DNA of 64,000 nucleotides from Alphaproteobacteria bacterium (GCA_013289445.1 JABCZZ010000005.1:3700-67699); one strand, 5' to 3'. Positions 38,933-48,262 are shown, counted from the first letter of the stretch. Notes: generated from the letters alone by a model not told the origin. A program made the numbers and translations.

Positions 38933-39854
38933 TGCTCTGTGTTAACTGGGCTTCGCGGGCTTTTTTCATCACTTCGAAATCCTCTCCCGCATGATACGAA
39001 GAACGAGTAAGCGGTGAGGCGGAGACCATCAGGAAACCTTTAGCCTTGGCCATGCGCGCGTAATAATCGAACTCGTCGGGTGTAACAAAACGCACGACCG
39101 GTGCATGCGCCGGTGTGGGTTGCAGATACTGGCCGATGGTAATGAAGTCGACTTCGGCAGCGCGCAGATCATCCATCACCTGCATCACTTCGTCTTTGTC
39201 TTCGCCGAGTCCCACCATCAGGCCGGACTTGGTGAAGATAGACGGATCGAGTTCTTTCACCGTCTTAAGCAGATGCAGCGAATTAAAGTAACGTGCGCCC
39301 GGACGGATGGTCTTATAAAGCCTGGGCACGGTCTCGATATTATGATTGTAAACGTCGGGCCGCGCCTTAACGACAACGGGAATCGCATGTTCCTTGCGCA
39401 GGAAATCCGGCGTCAGCACTTCAATCGTGGTGCTGGGCGCCAGCGCGCGCATCCTTGCTATACATTCAGCAAAATGTCCCGCGCCGCCATCTTCAAGGTC
39501 GTCGCGATCCACCGAAGTGACGACGACATGGCTGAGTCCCAGCTTGGCCACGGCCTGGGCAAGGTTTTCCGGCTCATGCGGATTGAGCGTTCCGGGCACT
39601 CCGGTCTTGATATTGCAAAACGCGCAGGCGCGTGTGCAGGTGTCGCCCATAATCATGACGGTCGCGTGCTTTTTGCTCCAGCATTCGCCGATATTTGGGC
39701 AGGCCGCTTCCTCGCAGACGGTGTTGAGCTTTAAGCCGTGAATCACGTCACGCGTCGCCTGATATTCTTTCGACACGGGCGCCTTCACCCGAATCCAATC
39801 GGGCTTGGGCAGTTTGGCGGCCTTTTTCTCGTTAAGTGCGATGAGGTTAGACAT
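38925..39854 (-). CDS. lipA: Lipoyl synthase LipA
   Basis: 309-aa radical-SAM enzyme that inserts two sulfurs into octanoyl groups on carrier proteins. The auxiliary cluster cysteines are C47, C52 and C58 ([16 protein letters not shown]) and the radical-SAM cluster cysteines are C73, C77 and C80 (CTRACAFC). The terminal Ser ligand region is in [15 protein letters not shown] use the ATG at 39854, where family homology begins; an ATG 30 bp upstream is also in frame. It diverges from rpoZ across a gap carrying a perfect 8-bp inverted repeat. Confidence 0.96.
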   Translation of the reverse strand: MSNLIALNEKKAAKLPKPDWIRVKAPVSKEYQATRDVIHGLKLNTVCEEAACPNIGECWSKKHATVMIMGDTCTRACAFCNIKTGVPGTLNPHEPENLAQAVAKLGLSHVVVTSVDRDDLEDGGAGHFAECIARMRALAPSTTIEVLTPDFLRKEHAIPVVVKARPDVYNHNIETVPRLYKTIRPGARYFNSLHLLKTVKELDPSIFTKSGLMVGLGEDKDEVMQVMDDLRAAEVDFITIGQYLQPTPAHAPVVRFVTPDEFDYYARMAKAKGFLMVSASPLTRSSYHAGEDFEVMKKAREAQLTQSNA

Positions 39855-39895
39855 AGGCTGCCAATCTGTACGAAACCGTTGCATTTGGCAAGGAA

Positions 39896-39929
39896 ATGCG
39901 TATGTTTAGCACCCTTGAAATATACGCAT
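39896..39929. promoter_or_regulatory. Perfect 8-bp inverted repeat between lipA and rpoZ
   Basis: ATGCGTAT (39896-39903) and ATACGCAT (39922-39929) are separated by 18 bp. The right arm lies just 5' of the rpoZ Shine-Dalgarno (GGAGG) and the left arm 42 bp from the lipA start. Either a dimeric operator or a 5'-UTR hairpin controlling rpoZ translation is possible. Confidence 0.45.
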
Positions 39930-39942
39930 AGCTGGAGGAATC

Positions 39943-40341
39943 ATGGCCCGCGTTACCGTAGAAGACTGCATTATGAACATCCCGAACCGTTTTGAGCTGG
40001 TCATTACCGCTGCGCAGCGCGCCAAGCAGATTGCGTCCGGAACCCCCCTCACCATCGAACGCGACAATGACAAGGACGCCGTGGTGTCACTGCGTGAAAT
40101 CGCCGATAAGACCATTGACCTGGGCCAGACCAAGGAAGACATCATCCAGTCTTTCTGCAAAAAGCAGATGATTGAAGCCGCTTCAAGCGCGCAAGCCAAA
40201 GACAATTCGGAAGTCAAAGCCATGCTCGCCGAAGAAGGCGCGCAGGTGGCTGATGACGTTGCTGACCACCTCACTGTGGGTGTTGCCGGTGGCAAGTCTG
40301 GTCTTTCCTTCGAAGGCGATAACGTCGAAGTCGAAGACTAA
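39943..40341 (+). CDS. rpoZ: RNA polymerase omega subunit RpoZ
   Basis: 132-aa small RNA-polymerase subunit that helps fold beta-prime. The conserved start [20 protein letters not shown] is followed by [11 protein letters not shown] and [25 protein letters not shown] before the ATG is a strong RBS. The acidic C-terminal half beyond residue ~65 is longer than in E. coli (91 aa) and typical of alphaproteobacteria. spoT/rel, often next to rpoZ, is absent here. Confidence 0.96.
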   Translation: MARVTVEDCIMNIPNRFELVITAAQRAKQIASGTPLTIERDNDKDAVVSLREIADKTIDLGQTKEDIIQSFCKKQMIEAASSAQAKDNSEVKAMLAEEGAQVADDVADHLTVGVAGGKSGLSFEGDNVEVED

Positions 40342-40347
40342 GCATAC

Positions 40348-41565
40348 ATGCCCGCGGCTGCTTTCAAAAGTCGCCTAGCACTTATCTGCCAGAAGATGCG
40401 CCAGCCGCTTACGACGCGACAGGCATATTTTCTTATCTTTGGTATTTCAAGCGGCGTCTATTTTATAGACTTCCTCTGTTATTTATACCGTCACTATCTG
40501 CCGATCGCTGGCAATCTGGCACATGACCATACGGTCATAGGCCTGGATTTCTCAGAATTCTGGATGGCGGCGCGGTTGTTGATAACGCAGGGCGCACAGG
40601 CAGTATATGAACCGCTGGTATATGCCAATAAAATGATCGCGGAGTTTGATGATCCCGGCCGTGTGTGGGCGTATCCTCCGACTTTTCTTCTCATAGTGTG
40701 GCCTCTGGGAATATTGCCCTACAAGGCAGCGTTAATTATTTGGCTTGGCATTTCGTTAATCGTATTCGTTCTTGCCAATCGCCCGGCACATCTCAACTTT
40801 CTTGTATGTGCGGCGCTTTGCCTTTTAATACCCAATGTAAGCTACAGCATGTTTCAAGGACAAAATGGGTTGCTGACATCGGCATTATTGATAGCGGCAA
40901 TGCATTTAAATGCCCGCAAGCCTTACGTTGCCGGAATGTTGTTTGGGGCAATGATAATCAAGCCGCAACTTGCTTTAATGGTGCCGATTTATCTCTGCGC
41001 TACACGCAATTGGCGAACAATGGTGGCATCGTTTGCGAGCGCGCTTTGCATCATCTGCGCCAGCATCGCGGCATTCGGCACGAATGCATGGGAGGCCTAT
41101 TTTACGCAGATATCGACGTATGCGTCCTATTTAATGGGTGCATTATTTCATAGAGGGATGCCCACTATGTATATGTTCGTCTTATTCATTACCCACCATC
41201 CGATGGCGGCGATGGTTGCACAGGCCTGCTGCAGCGTAATAATACTTATCAGTAGCTATTATGCATTTACCGCCACTCGCAATTCAGGGATGCATTTTAT
41301 GATAGTTGCAGCCGGCATGTTTCTAATCACACCTTATACGTTCGTGTATGACCTGCCCATAGTATCTATCGCTGTTTTGTATCTATTGTGGCATGACAAC
41401 GAACCTCTGCGCTGGCAGAAGGTTTTACTGTATGGCGCGGTCTGGTTTCTGCCGCTTATTCAGCTTTCTTTGCCTATAGGCGCACTGGTGCTGAGCCTAT
41501 TTTATTGGCACGTATATGACATGGCCTTACGTCAGGAAGTGACGGCAACAGAGGTGGTCGGCTGA
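40348..41565 (+). CDS. DUF2029/GT87-like multi-pass membrane protein
   Basis: 405 aa with about 9-10 membrane helices. Near the N-terminus it has GLDFSEFWMAARLLITQGAQ and, after TM-proximal PPTFLLIVWPLGILPY, the segment SMFQGQNGLLTSALLIAAM and GMLFGAMIIKPQLALMVPIY, all typical of the GT87 (DUF2029) family of polyprenyl-phosphate-mannose-dependent glycosyltransferases. The putative catalytic acidic residue is in the DFSEF loop. It starts 6 bp after rpoZ and its 3' end overlaps the convergent cobA by 34 bp. Substrate unknown; probably an envelope glycan. Confidence 0.8.
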   Translation: MPAAAFKSRLALICQKMRQPLTTRQAYFLIFGISSGVYFIDFLCYLYRHYLPIAGNLAHDHTVIGLDFSEFWMAARLLITQGAQAVYEPLVYANKMIAEFDDPGRVWAYPPTFLLIVWPLGILPYKAALIIWLGISLIVFVLANRPAHLNFLVCAALCLLIPNVSYSMFQGQNGLLTSALLIAAMHLNARKPYVAGMLFGAMIIKPQLALMVPIYLCATRNWRTMVASFASALCIICASIAAFGTNAWEAYFTQISTYASYLMGALFHRGMPTMYMFVLFITHHPMAAMVAQACCSVIILISSYYAFTATRNSGMHFMIVAAGMFLITPYTFVYDLPIVSIAVLYLLWHDNEPLRWQKVLLYGAVWFLPLIQLSLPIGALVLSLFYWHVYDMALRQEVTATEVVG

Positions 41566-42335
41566 GTGGCGGAATTTGGTTTTTTGCTTCTATGGAGTGC
41601 CTTATGCAATGAAACCACTCTTCCAATAATGAGCAGGGTAGGCGGTTCTAATTGCGCTGCTTTCACATCGCTTGCAATATTTTTTAAGGTACTGACGATG
41701 ACGCGTTGTTGGGGGGTAGTGCCATCCTGAATGGCGGCGGCGGGAAAATTTTCGGGCAGCCCATACTCTATAAGTTTGCGCGCGATAATAGGCAGATTGG
41801 CAAGTCCCATATACACCACCAGCGTGCTGCTTGCATCGGCGAGCGACGGCCAGTCGAACTCGGTGTCCGGGTTTTTGCAGTGGCCGGTGATATAGCGCAC
41901 GGAGCTGGCAAGATCGCGGTGTGTCAGCGGAATGCCCGCATAGGCGCTGCAGCCTGACGCAGAGCTGATGCCGGGGACGATATCAAAAACTATGTTATGC
42001 TTGGCAAGGTATTCGGCCTCTTCACCGCCGCGGCCAAAAATAAACGGATCGCCACCTTTGAGCCGCACCGCTTTTCTGCCCGCACGCGCAAGCGACACCA
42101 GCAATTCATTGATTTCTTCCTGCGTCATGACGTGCTGCTTGCAGGATTTGCCGGCGAAGAATCGCGCCGCACCCTTGGGAATGAGATCCAAAAGCTCGGG
42201 GGGAATAAGCCGGTCATAGACCACCGCTTCTGCCGCGCAAAGCAGCCGATGGGCTTTAAGCGTTAGTAGTTCCGGATCCCCTGGGCCCGCACCGATGATG
42301 GCGACGGGATATATTTTTTTTCCAGCCTTTGGCAT
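41532..42335 (-). CDS. cobA: Uroporphyrinogen-III C-methyltransferase (SUMT)
   Basis: 267-aa SAM-dependent enzyme that makes precorrin-2, the branch point to sirohaem and cobalamin. Signatures: GAGPGDPELLTLKAHRLL at the N-terminus, VRLKGGDPFIFGRGGEEAEY, VPGISSASGCSAYAGIPLTH and VVYMGLANLP. It has only the methyltransferase module, not the dehydrogenase/ferrochelatase part of CysG. No sulfite or nitrite reductase or cobalamin genes are adjacent, so the end product is not decided. The C-terminal ~25 residues are Ser/Thr/Lys-rich and overlap the convergent gene. Confidence 0.93.
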   Translation of the reverse strand: MPKAGKKIYPVAIIGAGPGDPELLTLKAHRLLCAAEAVVYDRLIPPELLDLIPKGAARFFAGKSCKQHVMTQEEINELLVSLARAGRKAVRLKGGDPFIFGRGGEEAEYLAKHNIVFDIVPGISSASGCSAYAGIPLTHRDLASSVRYITGHCKNPDTEFDWPSLADASSTLVVYMGLANLPIIARKLIEYGLPENFPAAAIQDGTTPQQRVIVSTLKNIASDVKAAQLEPPTLLIIGRVVSLHKALHRSKKPNSATQPTTSVAVTS

Positions 42336-42399
42336 ATCCGCAGTATAATATTACACTTTAAAAATGCAATTAATAAATAATCACATTAATATTTTGTTA

Positions 42400-43326
42400 T
42401 TATGGCGTCTTATCGCCGTGAAGTGGATCCTGATGGATGATAATGTCGGTATTGGCAAACGCCTTCATCAGCGCATCTTCCACACGGTCGGAAATCTCAT
42501 GCGCACGCCTTAGGCTCATATTTTGGTCAAGATCCAGATGGAACTGGATAAAGCCATGGATACCCGACCTGCGCGTACGCAACTCGTGCAGGCCGATAAC
42601 TTCCGAATCTGCGCAGACGATGCGCTTGATTTCCTCACGTTCGGCATCTGAAAATTCGCGGTCCATAAGATTCTGAAAGGCTGACTGGCCAATGGTGAAG
42701 GAGCCATAGAGAATATAGGCGGCGATAAGCAGAGCGATGAACGGGTCGGCAACTTTGATTCCAAGTCCCGCTGTAAGGCACAAGGCGACAATAACTCCGA
42801 CATTGGTGAGGAAATCGACAAAATAATGCAGCGCGTCCGCGGCCACGACGCCCGAAGCCGTTTTGCGCACCACATGCCGCTGATAGCCCACGAGGCCGAG
42901 GCTGAGCACAATCGAGACGATCATGACGCCGATGCCGATAGCTGAATTGTAAATGGTCGAGGGTGAAATAATGCGGTGGATGCCTTCTATAACAAGGAAT
43001 ACGCCGGAGCCGCAGATAAATATAGCTTGTACAAGAGTGGCCAGATCTTCCGCCTTGCCGTGGCCGAAGCGGTGTTCGTGGTCAGGGGGCTGCAGCGCAT
43101 AGCGCACAGCCATAAAGTTAATAGTGGAGGCGATGACGTCGAGCATCGAGTCGGCAAGCGAAGACATCATGCTCAGCGAATCGGTCATCGACCAGGCAAT
43201 TCCCTTAAGCGTCACCAGAATAATGCCTACCACCAGCGACAGCAAGGTGGCGCGCCGCATCAGATGACCAGACGGGCTATCCGGCCCTTGGTCTTTCGTT
43301 TGAGAATTCTGGCTATAAATGGGCAA
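42400..43326 (-). CDS. fieF: Cation diffusion facilitator, FieF-like metal exporter
   Basis: 308-aa inner-membrane divalent-metal/proton antiporter. Six membrane helices, with metal-site residues in SLADSMLDVIAS and ADALHYFVDFLTN (H-x3-D), FGHGKAEDLATLVQ after TM2, and a cytosolic C-terminal domain with ELRTRRSGIHGFIQFHLDLD and IIHQDPLHG. It is very close to FieF (iron/zinc/cadmium). The best full-length start is TTG at 43326; the first ATG (43260) would truncate TM1's leading residues. A Fur-box-like sequence lies just upstream. Confidence 0.9.
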   Translation of the reverse strand: MPIYSQNSQTKDQGPDSPSGHLMRRATLLSLVVGIILVTLKGIAWSMTDSLSMMSSLADSMLDVIASTINFMAVRYALQPPDHEHRFGHGKAEDLATLVQAIFICGSGVFLVIEGIHRIISPSTIYNSAIGIGVMIVSIVLSLGLVGYQRHVVRKTASGVVAADALHYFVDFLTNVGVIVALCLTAGLGIKVADPFIALLIAAYILYGSFTIGQSAFQNLMDREFSDAEREEIKRIVCADSEVIGLHELRTRRSGIHGFIQFHLDLDQNMSLRRAHEISDRVEDALMKAFANTDIIIHQDPLHGDKTP

Positions 43327-43359
43327 GATGAATTTTATGCAATGTAGATTTAACGAAAT

Positions 43360-43378
43360 GATAATGATGATTTTATTG
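43360..43378. promoter_or_regulatory. Fur-box-like sequence
   Basis: GATAATGATGATTTTATTG matches the classical 19-bp Fur box in all nine left-half positions and 13 of 19 overall. It lies in the 144-bp gap between the divergent fieF-like gene and the 17-kDa-type lipoprotein gene. Iron control of an iron exporter would make sense, but alphaproteobacterial Fur-family sites differ and the region is AT-rich. Confidence 0.25.
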
Positions 43379-43470
43379 ATAACATGTCAGGCTTATGGAA
43401 TAAATAGGCAGTATTCTTTGTTGCGCATAGCACATTTATTTCTACCATCAATTTATAAGGAACAGGTTAT

Positions 43471-43983
43471 ATGAAATTTCATCGGTTTCTAGCCGTCTTG
43501 GTGGCGACCTCCATGCTGGCAGGCTGTAATCCGCCGCCTCCGGGCGCGGGTCAGGATACGGGCGGTATCTCCAAACAGGATATCGGTACGGTATTAGGTG
43601 GTGTCGGCGGTGCCGTTATCGGCTCGCAATTTGGCAGGGGAACCGGCCAGATTGCTGCCACAGCTGCAGGCGCGCTGCTCGGCGGATTTGCAGGCAGCTC
43701 GATAGGCAAATCGCTCGACAAGGCCGATGCGGCCGCGGCCAATGCCGCTGCGCAGAAGGCGATGGAAAATTCGCCGACCGGTCAGCCGACGTCGTGGAAA
43801 AACCCTGACAGCGGCAATTCCGGCACAGTGACGCCGCAGGCGCCCTACCAGAAAGCCGATGGCACCTATTGCCGCGAATTCAGCCAGACCATTGTGGTTG
43901 GCGGCGAGAAGAAGCAGGGTTACGGCACGGCTTGCCGTCAGCCTGACGGAAGCTGGCAGATCCAGAATACTAGCAGCAACTAA
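43471..43983 (+). CDS. 17-kDa surface antigen-type outer-membrane lipoprotein
   Basis: 170 aa. The lipoprotein signal ends at the lipobox LAGC (Cys19). A glycine-zipper region (~40-82: VLGGVGGAVIGSQFGRGTGQ then AGALLGGFAGSSIGKSLDKA) is the hallmark of the Rickettsia 17-kDa antigen / SlyB-like family. The C-terminal part (GTYCREFSQTIVVGGEKKQG then GTACRQPDGSWQIQ) has two cysteines likely to form a disulfide and matches the RT0821/Lpp0805-type domain. Probably an envelope-stabilising protein. Followed by a strong terminator. Confidence 0.88.
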   Translation: MKFHRFLAVLVATSMLAGCNPPPPGAGQDTGGISKQDIGTVLGGVGGAVIGSQFGRGTGQIAATAAGALLGGFAGSSIGKSLDKADAAAANAAAQKAMENSPTGQPTSWKNPDSGNSGTVTPQAPYQKADGTYCREFSQTIVVGGEKKQGYGTACRQPDGSWQIQNTSSN

Positions 43984-44001
43984 TTAACTTTTTTAAGAAT
44001 G

Positions 44002-44045
44002 CGCCCGCCCCTTATGCTTGACATGAAGGGCGGGCGATGTTTTTT
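44002..44045 (+). terminator. Rho-independent terminator of the 17-kDa lipoprotein gene
   Basis: CGCCCGCCC (44002-44010) pairs with GGGCGGGCG (44028-44036) across a 17-nt loop, followed by a T-run reaching 44045. It begins 18 bp after the stop codon. Confidence 0.88.
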
Positions 44046-44083
44046 GTGGGTCACGACATTTAAACCATAAAGTCAGACACATC

Positions 44084-44932
44084 ATGAACGACACTCAAGA
44101 AAAAGAATCGATTATTCCCACCGGCACTCTGATGAAGGGCAAACGCGGCATCATCATGGGCGTGGCCAACGACAAATCTCTCGCCTGGGGTATTTCCAGG
44201 TATCTGGCAGCCCAAGGTGCAGAGCTTGCCTTTACCTTTCAAGGCGAAGCGCTTGAAAAACGTGTGCGCCCGCTGGCTGGCAGCGTCGGTTCGACCATTA
44301 TTCTGCCGTGTGATGTGACTGACGAAGCGTCGATGGACGCGGTGTTCGCAGCACTTGCCAAAGAATGGGGTTCAATCGATTTTCTGGTGCATGCCATCGG
44401 TTTTTCCGACAAGAACGAGCTGCGCGGGAAATACGTCGACACATCCCCGGCCAATTTTGCGCTGACTTTGAACGTTTCCTGCTATTCGTTCACGGCGCTG
44501 GCCAAGCGGGCGGCTCCGCTGATGACCAACGGCGGCAGCATGCTGACGCTCACCTATTACGGCGCTGAAAAAGTAATGCCTCACTATAACGTCATGGGTG
44601 TCGCTAAGGCCGCGCTCGAAGCCAGCGTGAAATACCTGGCTGCCGATCTGGGCGGGCAGAAAATCCGTGTCAATGCCATCTCCGCTGGCCCGGTCAAGAC
44701 GTTGGCCGCTTCAGGGATCGGTGATTTCCGCTACATTCTTAAATGGAATGAACTCAACGCACCGCTACAGCGCAATACCACGCTGGCCGATGTCGGCGGT
44801 GCTGCGCTTTATCTGCTTTCGGAGCTGGGGCAGGGGACGACGGGTGAGAATCTCCACGTCGATTCCGGGTATCATGTGGTGGGCATGAAGCGAGTCGATG
44901 CACCGGATATTGCGGTGGTTCAAAACCACTAA
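44084..44932 (+). CDS. fabI: Enoyl-ACP reductase FabI
   Basis: 282-aa NADH-dependent enzyme completing each fatty-acid elongation cycle. The N-terminal cofactor motif is GKRGIIMGVANDKSLAWGIS, with LPCDVTDEASMDAVF, and HAIGFSDKNELRGKYVDTS follows. The catalytic pair is in YNVMGVAKAALEASVKYLA (Tyr ~168, Lys ~175), plus a second Tyr in LTYYGAEK. ISAGPVKTLAASGIGDF is the substrate loop. Target of triclosan-type inhibitors in other bacteria. Confidence 0.96.
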   Translation: MNDTQEKESIIPTGTLMKGKRGIIMGVANDKSLAWGISRYLAAQGAELAFTFQGEALEKRVRPLAGSVGSTIILPCDVTDEASMDAVFAALAKEWGSIDFLVHAIGFSDKNELRGKYVDTSPANFALTLNVSCYSFTALAKRAAPLMTNGGSMLTLTYYGAEKVMPHYNVMGVAKAALEASVKYLAADLGGQKIRVNAISAGPVKTLAASGIGDFRYILKWNELNAPLQRNTTLADVGGAALYLLSELGQGTTGENLHVDSGYHVVGMKRVDAPDIAVVQNH

Positions 44933-45008
44933 TCTTTTGATATTATAGTATTATTTATACGCGCCTCGCTTTAACGCTATTTTAAGCCGTGGAATGTATC
45001 ATTAGGGC

Positions 45009-46295
45009 ATGCCACTTCCGCCCCTCACTTCGCGCGAGCAGCTATACGTTCTTCTCGATGAGAACTACGAACGTTGCTATGACGGCAGGCAATTCTGGCG
45101 AGGTTTGCAAGCGCTCGATAACGAACTGACGCCCGGTTGCATTCATGTCGAGCCTTTTAAGGGCGAACCCGCCAAGCATCTTATCAGCGAAGAGGATACT
45201 AACGATTCCTTCATGAAGGGCGCGCCGACGCTCGTCTTTCGTGTAAGGCATAAAGAAGCCGCGGTGCGCGGTGCACAGCTACTCAACCGCATCTTCGATG
45301 ATTGCAGCACAGAATTCATTCCCGAATATACCACCAGGGACGGCGTGGAGACCTGCCAGATACGCAGTAATATCGATAAGCGGCACTGGGAAAAGCTCTG
45401 TCTTTTCTGCAGCTACCGCTTTGACCGTGAAGTGACAGCGCTTGATGAAAAGGATAAACTTTCGCTGGCATCGCAGAAAGCGTTAAAAGATTATACACGC
45501 GGCACGGATGCGAGTGACTGGCAGTCTATCGCGGGCGTGCCGGCATTCTGCATGGTGATGGGACTGCACGGTAATCTGCGTCCCAAAGAACATTACAAAC
45601 CCGACCGCCGCCGCAAGCAGCGCGAGCTCAACGAGCCTCATCCGCGCGGTACACCGCGCGTGTTTCAGGGCATCGTTATGCATGTGAACATGCGCAAAAG
45701 CGGCAGCGTAGAGATTGTGCCGTATGCATATGATATCGGGTTCGACCCAGGCGCCGCGGCAGCGGCAGAGGCAAGCGGCGGCGATCCTTATTGGCATCTA
45801 TTGCTCGAGACGTTTGGCGGCAATCCCGTTCCTAAAATGCCTGCAAGCCGTCGTGCCATCAACACGATTGGCCTTGGACTGGGAACGTATGGGCTCATAC
45901 ATTACAGCGAAGATTTGATTGGCATCATCGGCCCCGTCGCATCGGCGGCGACCGCAGGCGTCTGCTTGGTCGTTACCTATATAGATTATCGCCATAAGTT
46001 TATTGACCGGGTGGCGGAAGCCGTCCTAAAACGCAGTAAGAGTATTGCGCAAAAGCGCGAGCGCATCGCAGATAAAAACGCATTCACCAAGGTGCAAGAA
46101 GATGTATTACCCATCGATGCGGCGATTGCCGAAAACTGCGATTTAAGCATTGCCCCGATGAGCGAAGAGTTTGGTGAGCGCGTCATGCGCGCGGCGCTGG
46201 CGCGTATGAGCGCTCTGCCACCGCCGCAAGCCGCACCATTGGAATTTACCAAGCGCGCCGAAGCCAGAGACAGCGATAAAATCACGCAAAGATAG
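45009..46295 (+). CDS. Protein of unknown function with C-terminal membrane hairpin
   Basis: 428 aa, no signal peptide. Residues 1-~285 are soluble and polar, with repeated segments rich in Arg/Lys/Glu and several Cys (LCLFCSYRFD). A possible membrane hairpin lies at ~285-335 (INTIGLGLGTYGLIHY and LIGIIGPVASAATAGVCLVV), followed by a basic helical tail (~340-428). I recognise no family. A -10-like TATCAT sits six bases before the ATG and no good SD is present, so the mRNA may be leaderless. It is a lone gene between fabI and aroC. Confidence 0.6.
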   Translation: MPLPPLTSREQLYVLLDENYERCYDGRQFWRGLQALDNELTPGCIHVEPFKGEPAKHLISEEDTNDSFMKGAPTLVFRVRHKEAAVRGAQLLNRIFDDCSTEFIPEYTTRDGVETCQIRSNIDKRHWEKLCLFCSYRFDREVTALDEKDKLSLASQKALKDYTRGTDASDWQSIAGVPAFCMVMGLHGNLRPKEHYKPDRRRKQRELNEPHPRGTPRVFQGIVMHVNMRKSGSVEIVPYAYDIGFDPGAAAAAEASGGDPYWHLLLETFGGNPVPKMPASRRAINTIGLGLGTYGLIHYSEDLIGIIGPVASAATAGVCLVVTYIDYRHKFIDRVAEAVLKRSKSIAQKRERIADKNAFTKVQEDVLPIDAAIAENCDLSIAPMSEEFGERVMRAALARMSALPPPQAAPLEFTKRAEARDSDKITQR

Positions 46296-46316
46296 GTTTT
46301 AGCCTTGATTACGCCG

Positions 46317-46345
46317 TTGCATCCGCCTGCGCGTGCGGCTAGATT
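46317..46345 (+). promoter_or_regulatory. aroC promoter, leaderless
   Basis: TTGCAT (46317-46322), a 17-bp spacer and TAGATT (46340-46345), followed by only six bases to the aroC ATG. No SD exists. Transcription should start at or very near the start codon. Confidence 0.55.
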
Positions 46346-46351
46346 ATTCCC

Positions 46352-47419
46352 ATGGGTTCCAATACGTTCGGCACATTATTCTCCTTCACCACATGGGGTG
46401 AGAGTCACGGCGAGGCGATAGGTTGCGTGGTCGACGGCGTGCCCTCGCGCATTGCGCTGAGCGAAGCCGACATCCAGCCCTACCTCGACAAACGCAAACC
46501 GGGGCAATCGCGCTATACCACCCAGCGCCAGGAAACCGACACGATTAAAATTTTGTCCGGTGTATTTGAAGGCAAGACAACGGGCTCGCCCATCAGCCTT
46601 GTCATTTATAACGAGGATCAGAAGTCGAAAGACTATGCCGACATCAAGGATAAGTTCCGTCCGGGACATGCCGACTACACCTACTGGAAGAAATACGGCA
46701 TTCGCGATTATCGCGGCGGCGGGCGCAGTAGCGCACGCGAGACGGCGATGCGTGTGGCCGCAGGTGCCGTGGCACGCAAGATATTACCCAAAGAAATCGT
46801 TATCCGCGGAGCGCTTGTGCAGATGGGCACGGAGAAGATTGACCGCAAAAAATGGGACTGGAATGAAGTGAACAATAACCCGTTCTTCTGCCCTGACAAG
46901 GTGGCAGCGCAGAAATTTGAAAGCTATCTGGATGCTATTCGCAAAGAGGGCTCAAGCATCGGGGCGGTAATCGAAGTAGTGGCAGAAGGCGTGCCCGCAG
47001 GTCTGGGTGAGCCGATTTACGACAAGCTCGATTCTGATCTGGCGCGCGCCCTCATGAGCATCAACGCTGTCAAAGGCGTGGAGATTGGTGACGGATTTGC
47101 TGCCGCAGCAATTCGTGGCGAGGAAAATGGCGACCATATGCGCACGAAAGGCAAACAGGTGGAATTTCTGTCCAATCACGCGGGCGGCATATTAGGCGGC
47201 ATCAGCAGTGGCCAGCCGATAGTGGCACGCTTTGCCGTAAAACCCACCAGCTCGATCCTCACGCCGGTTCAGACGGTCGATATTCATGGCAATAATACCG
47301 AGATCATGACCAAAGGCCGCCATGATCCCTGTGTGGGTATACGCGCGGTGCCTATCGGCGAAGCGATGATGGCCTGTGTGCTTGCCGATCATTATCTGAG
47401 ATTCAAGGCAATGCAGTAG
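46352..47419 (+). CDS. aroC: Chorismate synthase AroC
   Basis: 355-aa FMN-dependent last enzyme of the shikimate pathway. Signatures: [19 protein letters not shown] near the N-terminus, [60 protein letters not shown] and [19 protein letters not shown]. Length and motif order are normal. It is followed 4 bp later by a small anchored protein gene. The 5' end carries no RBS. Confidence 0.97.
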   Translation: MGSNTFGTLFSFTTWGESHGEAIGCVVDGVPSRIALSEADIQPYLDKRKPGQSRYTTQRQETDTIKILSGVFEGKTTGSPISLVIYNEDQKSKDYADIKDKFRPGHADYTYWKKYGIRDYRGGGRSSARETAMRVAAGAVARKILPKEIVIRGALVQMGTEKIDRKKWDWNEVNNNPFFCPDKVAAQKFESYLDAIRKEGSSIGAVIEVVAEGVPAGLGEPIYDKLDSDLARALMSINAVKGVEIGDGFAAAAIRGEENGDHMRTKGKQVEFLSNHAGGILGGISSGQPIVARFAVKPTSSILTPVQTVDIHGNNTEIMTKGRHDPCVGIRAVPIGEAMMACVLADHYLRFKAMQ

Positions 47420-47423
47420 CCCT

Positions 47424-47780
47424 ATGAACCTGCAATATGCAGTCATTTTTGTGGTGGCGATTTTTGTGGGCATCGGGTCGGCACTTTATATGAATCACGC
47501 TAATAACAATCCTGCTGCGACAACATCTTCGCCATCCGAAAAAGGCATGCATCATCCTATAGAAACCGTACCCTTCAATGCGCCATGGCAGGAAAAGTAT
47601 CAGGATTGCAAAATGATTGCCGCACTTGTTCAGAAAGATCCCAAAATGCAAAACACGCCGTTTGGGAATATATTTGGTGGCATTGATGCAAAATGTGAAA
47701 AAGGCCGCGCGGCCTGTGAAGGAGATCAGAATGGCGAAGAGTGCCATAAGTTCATGGATTCGATCACGAAACCAAAATAA
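47424..47780 (+). CDS. Small membrane-anchored or exported protein, Cys-containing
   Basis: 118 aa. An N-terminal hydrophobic segment (residues 4-22, YAVIFVVAIFVGIGSALYM) is followed by a Ser/Thr/Pro linker and a soluble domain of ~65 residues with four cysteines (DCKMIA, AKCEKGRAACEG, EECHKF) that could form two disulfides in the periplasm. No family recognised. It is probably co-transcribed with aroC (4-bp gap) and ends 3 bp from the convergent YdcH-type gene. Confidence 0.6.
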   Translation: MNLQYAVIFVVAIFVGIGSALYMNHANNNPAATTSSPSEKGMHHPIETVPFNAPWQEKYQDCKMIAALVQKDPKMQNTPFGNIFGGIDAKCEKGRAACEGDQNGEECHKFMDSITKPK

Positions 47781-47783
47781 AGA

Positions 47784-47984
47784 TTAGGCGATAATATCGG
47801 GGTAAATGGCATCCTGCAGCTTGCTGATCTCATCGCGCAGGTTGAGTTTTTCTTTTTTAAGCCTGTGTAATTGAAATTCGTCCTTGAATTTCTCGGCATT
47901 GAGTTTGTCGATCATGGCGTCGAGCTCCTGATGGTGCATCGTCAGCGCCTCAAGCTTTTTGAGCATTGCCAGCTCTTCTTCCAT
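47784..47984 (-). CDS. YdcH-like DUF465 small coiled-coil protein
   Basis: 66 aa, almost entirely one helix or coiled coil. EALTMHHQELDAMIDKLNAE and HRLKKEKLNLRDEISKLQDA match the DUF465/YdcH family (SlyX-like size). The ATG at 47984 has AGGGA close upstream; an upstream in-frame extension would add an unrelated hydrophobic segment. Function unknown; such proteins are common in alphaproteobacteria. Confidence 0.8.
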   Translation of the reverse strand: MEEELAMLKKLEALTMHHQELDAMIDKLNAEKFKDEFQLHRLKKEKLNLRDEISKLQDAIYPDIIA

Positions 47985-48262
47985 ATCCCTGTAACCTGCT
48001 GAGGAGGTGTATTTTTCTGCAAAGCGGACAGGTATTATAGCAAAAAACAACCCGCTGCACAGCCATTTTTTGTGCAAGTGCGAGCAGTTCTGTCACTTTT
48101 TCGCTACAGGCCGCCAGAATAAAGCATTGCCAAAGCAAGTTTCAGGCTTCCCGCCTGCCTTGTTAACCACTCGTTAAATTTTGCCGTGCCATACTCCATT
48201 TAAGGCCACAAACAGGCTAGTTTATGAATAAAAGCACAGTCACAGACTTACAGGACAACATT

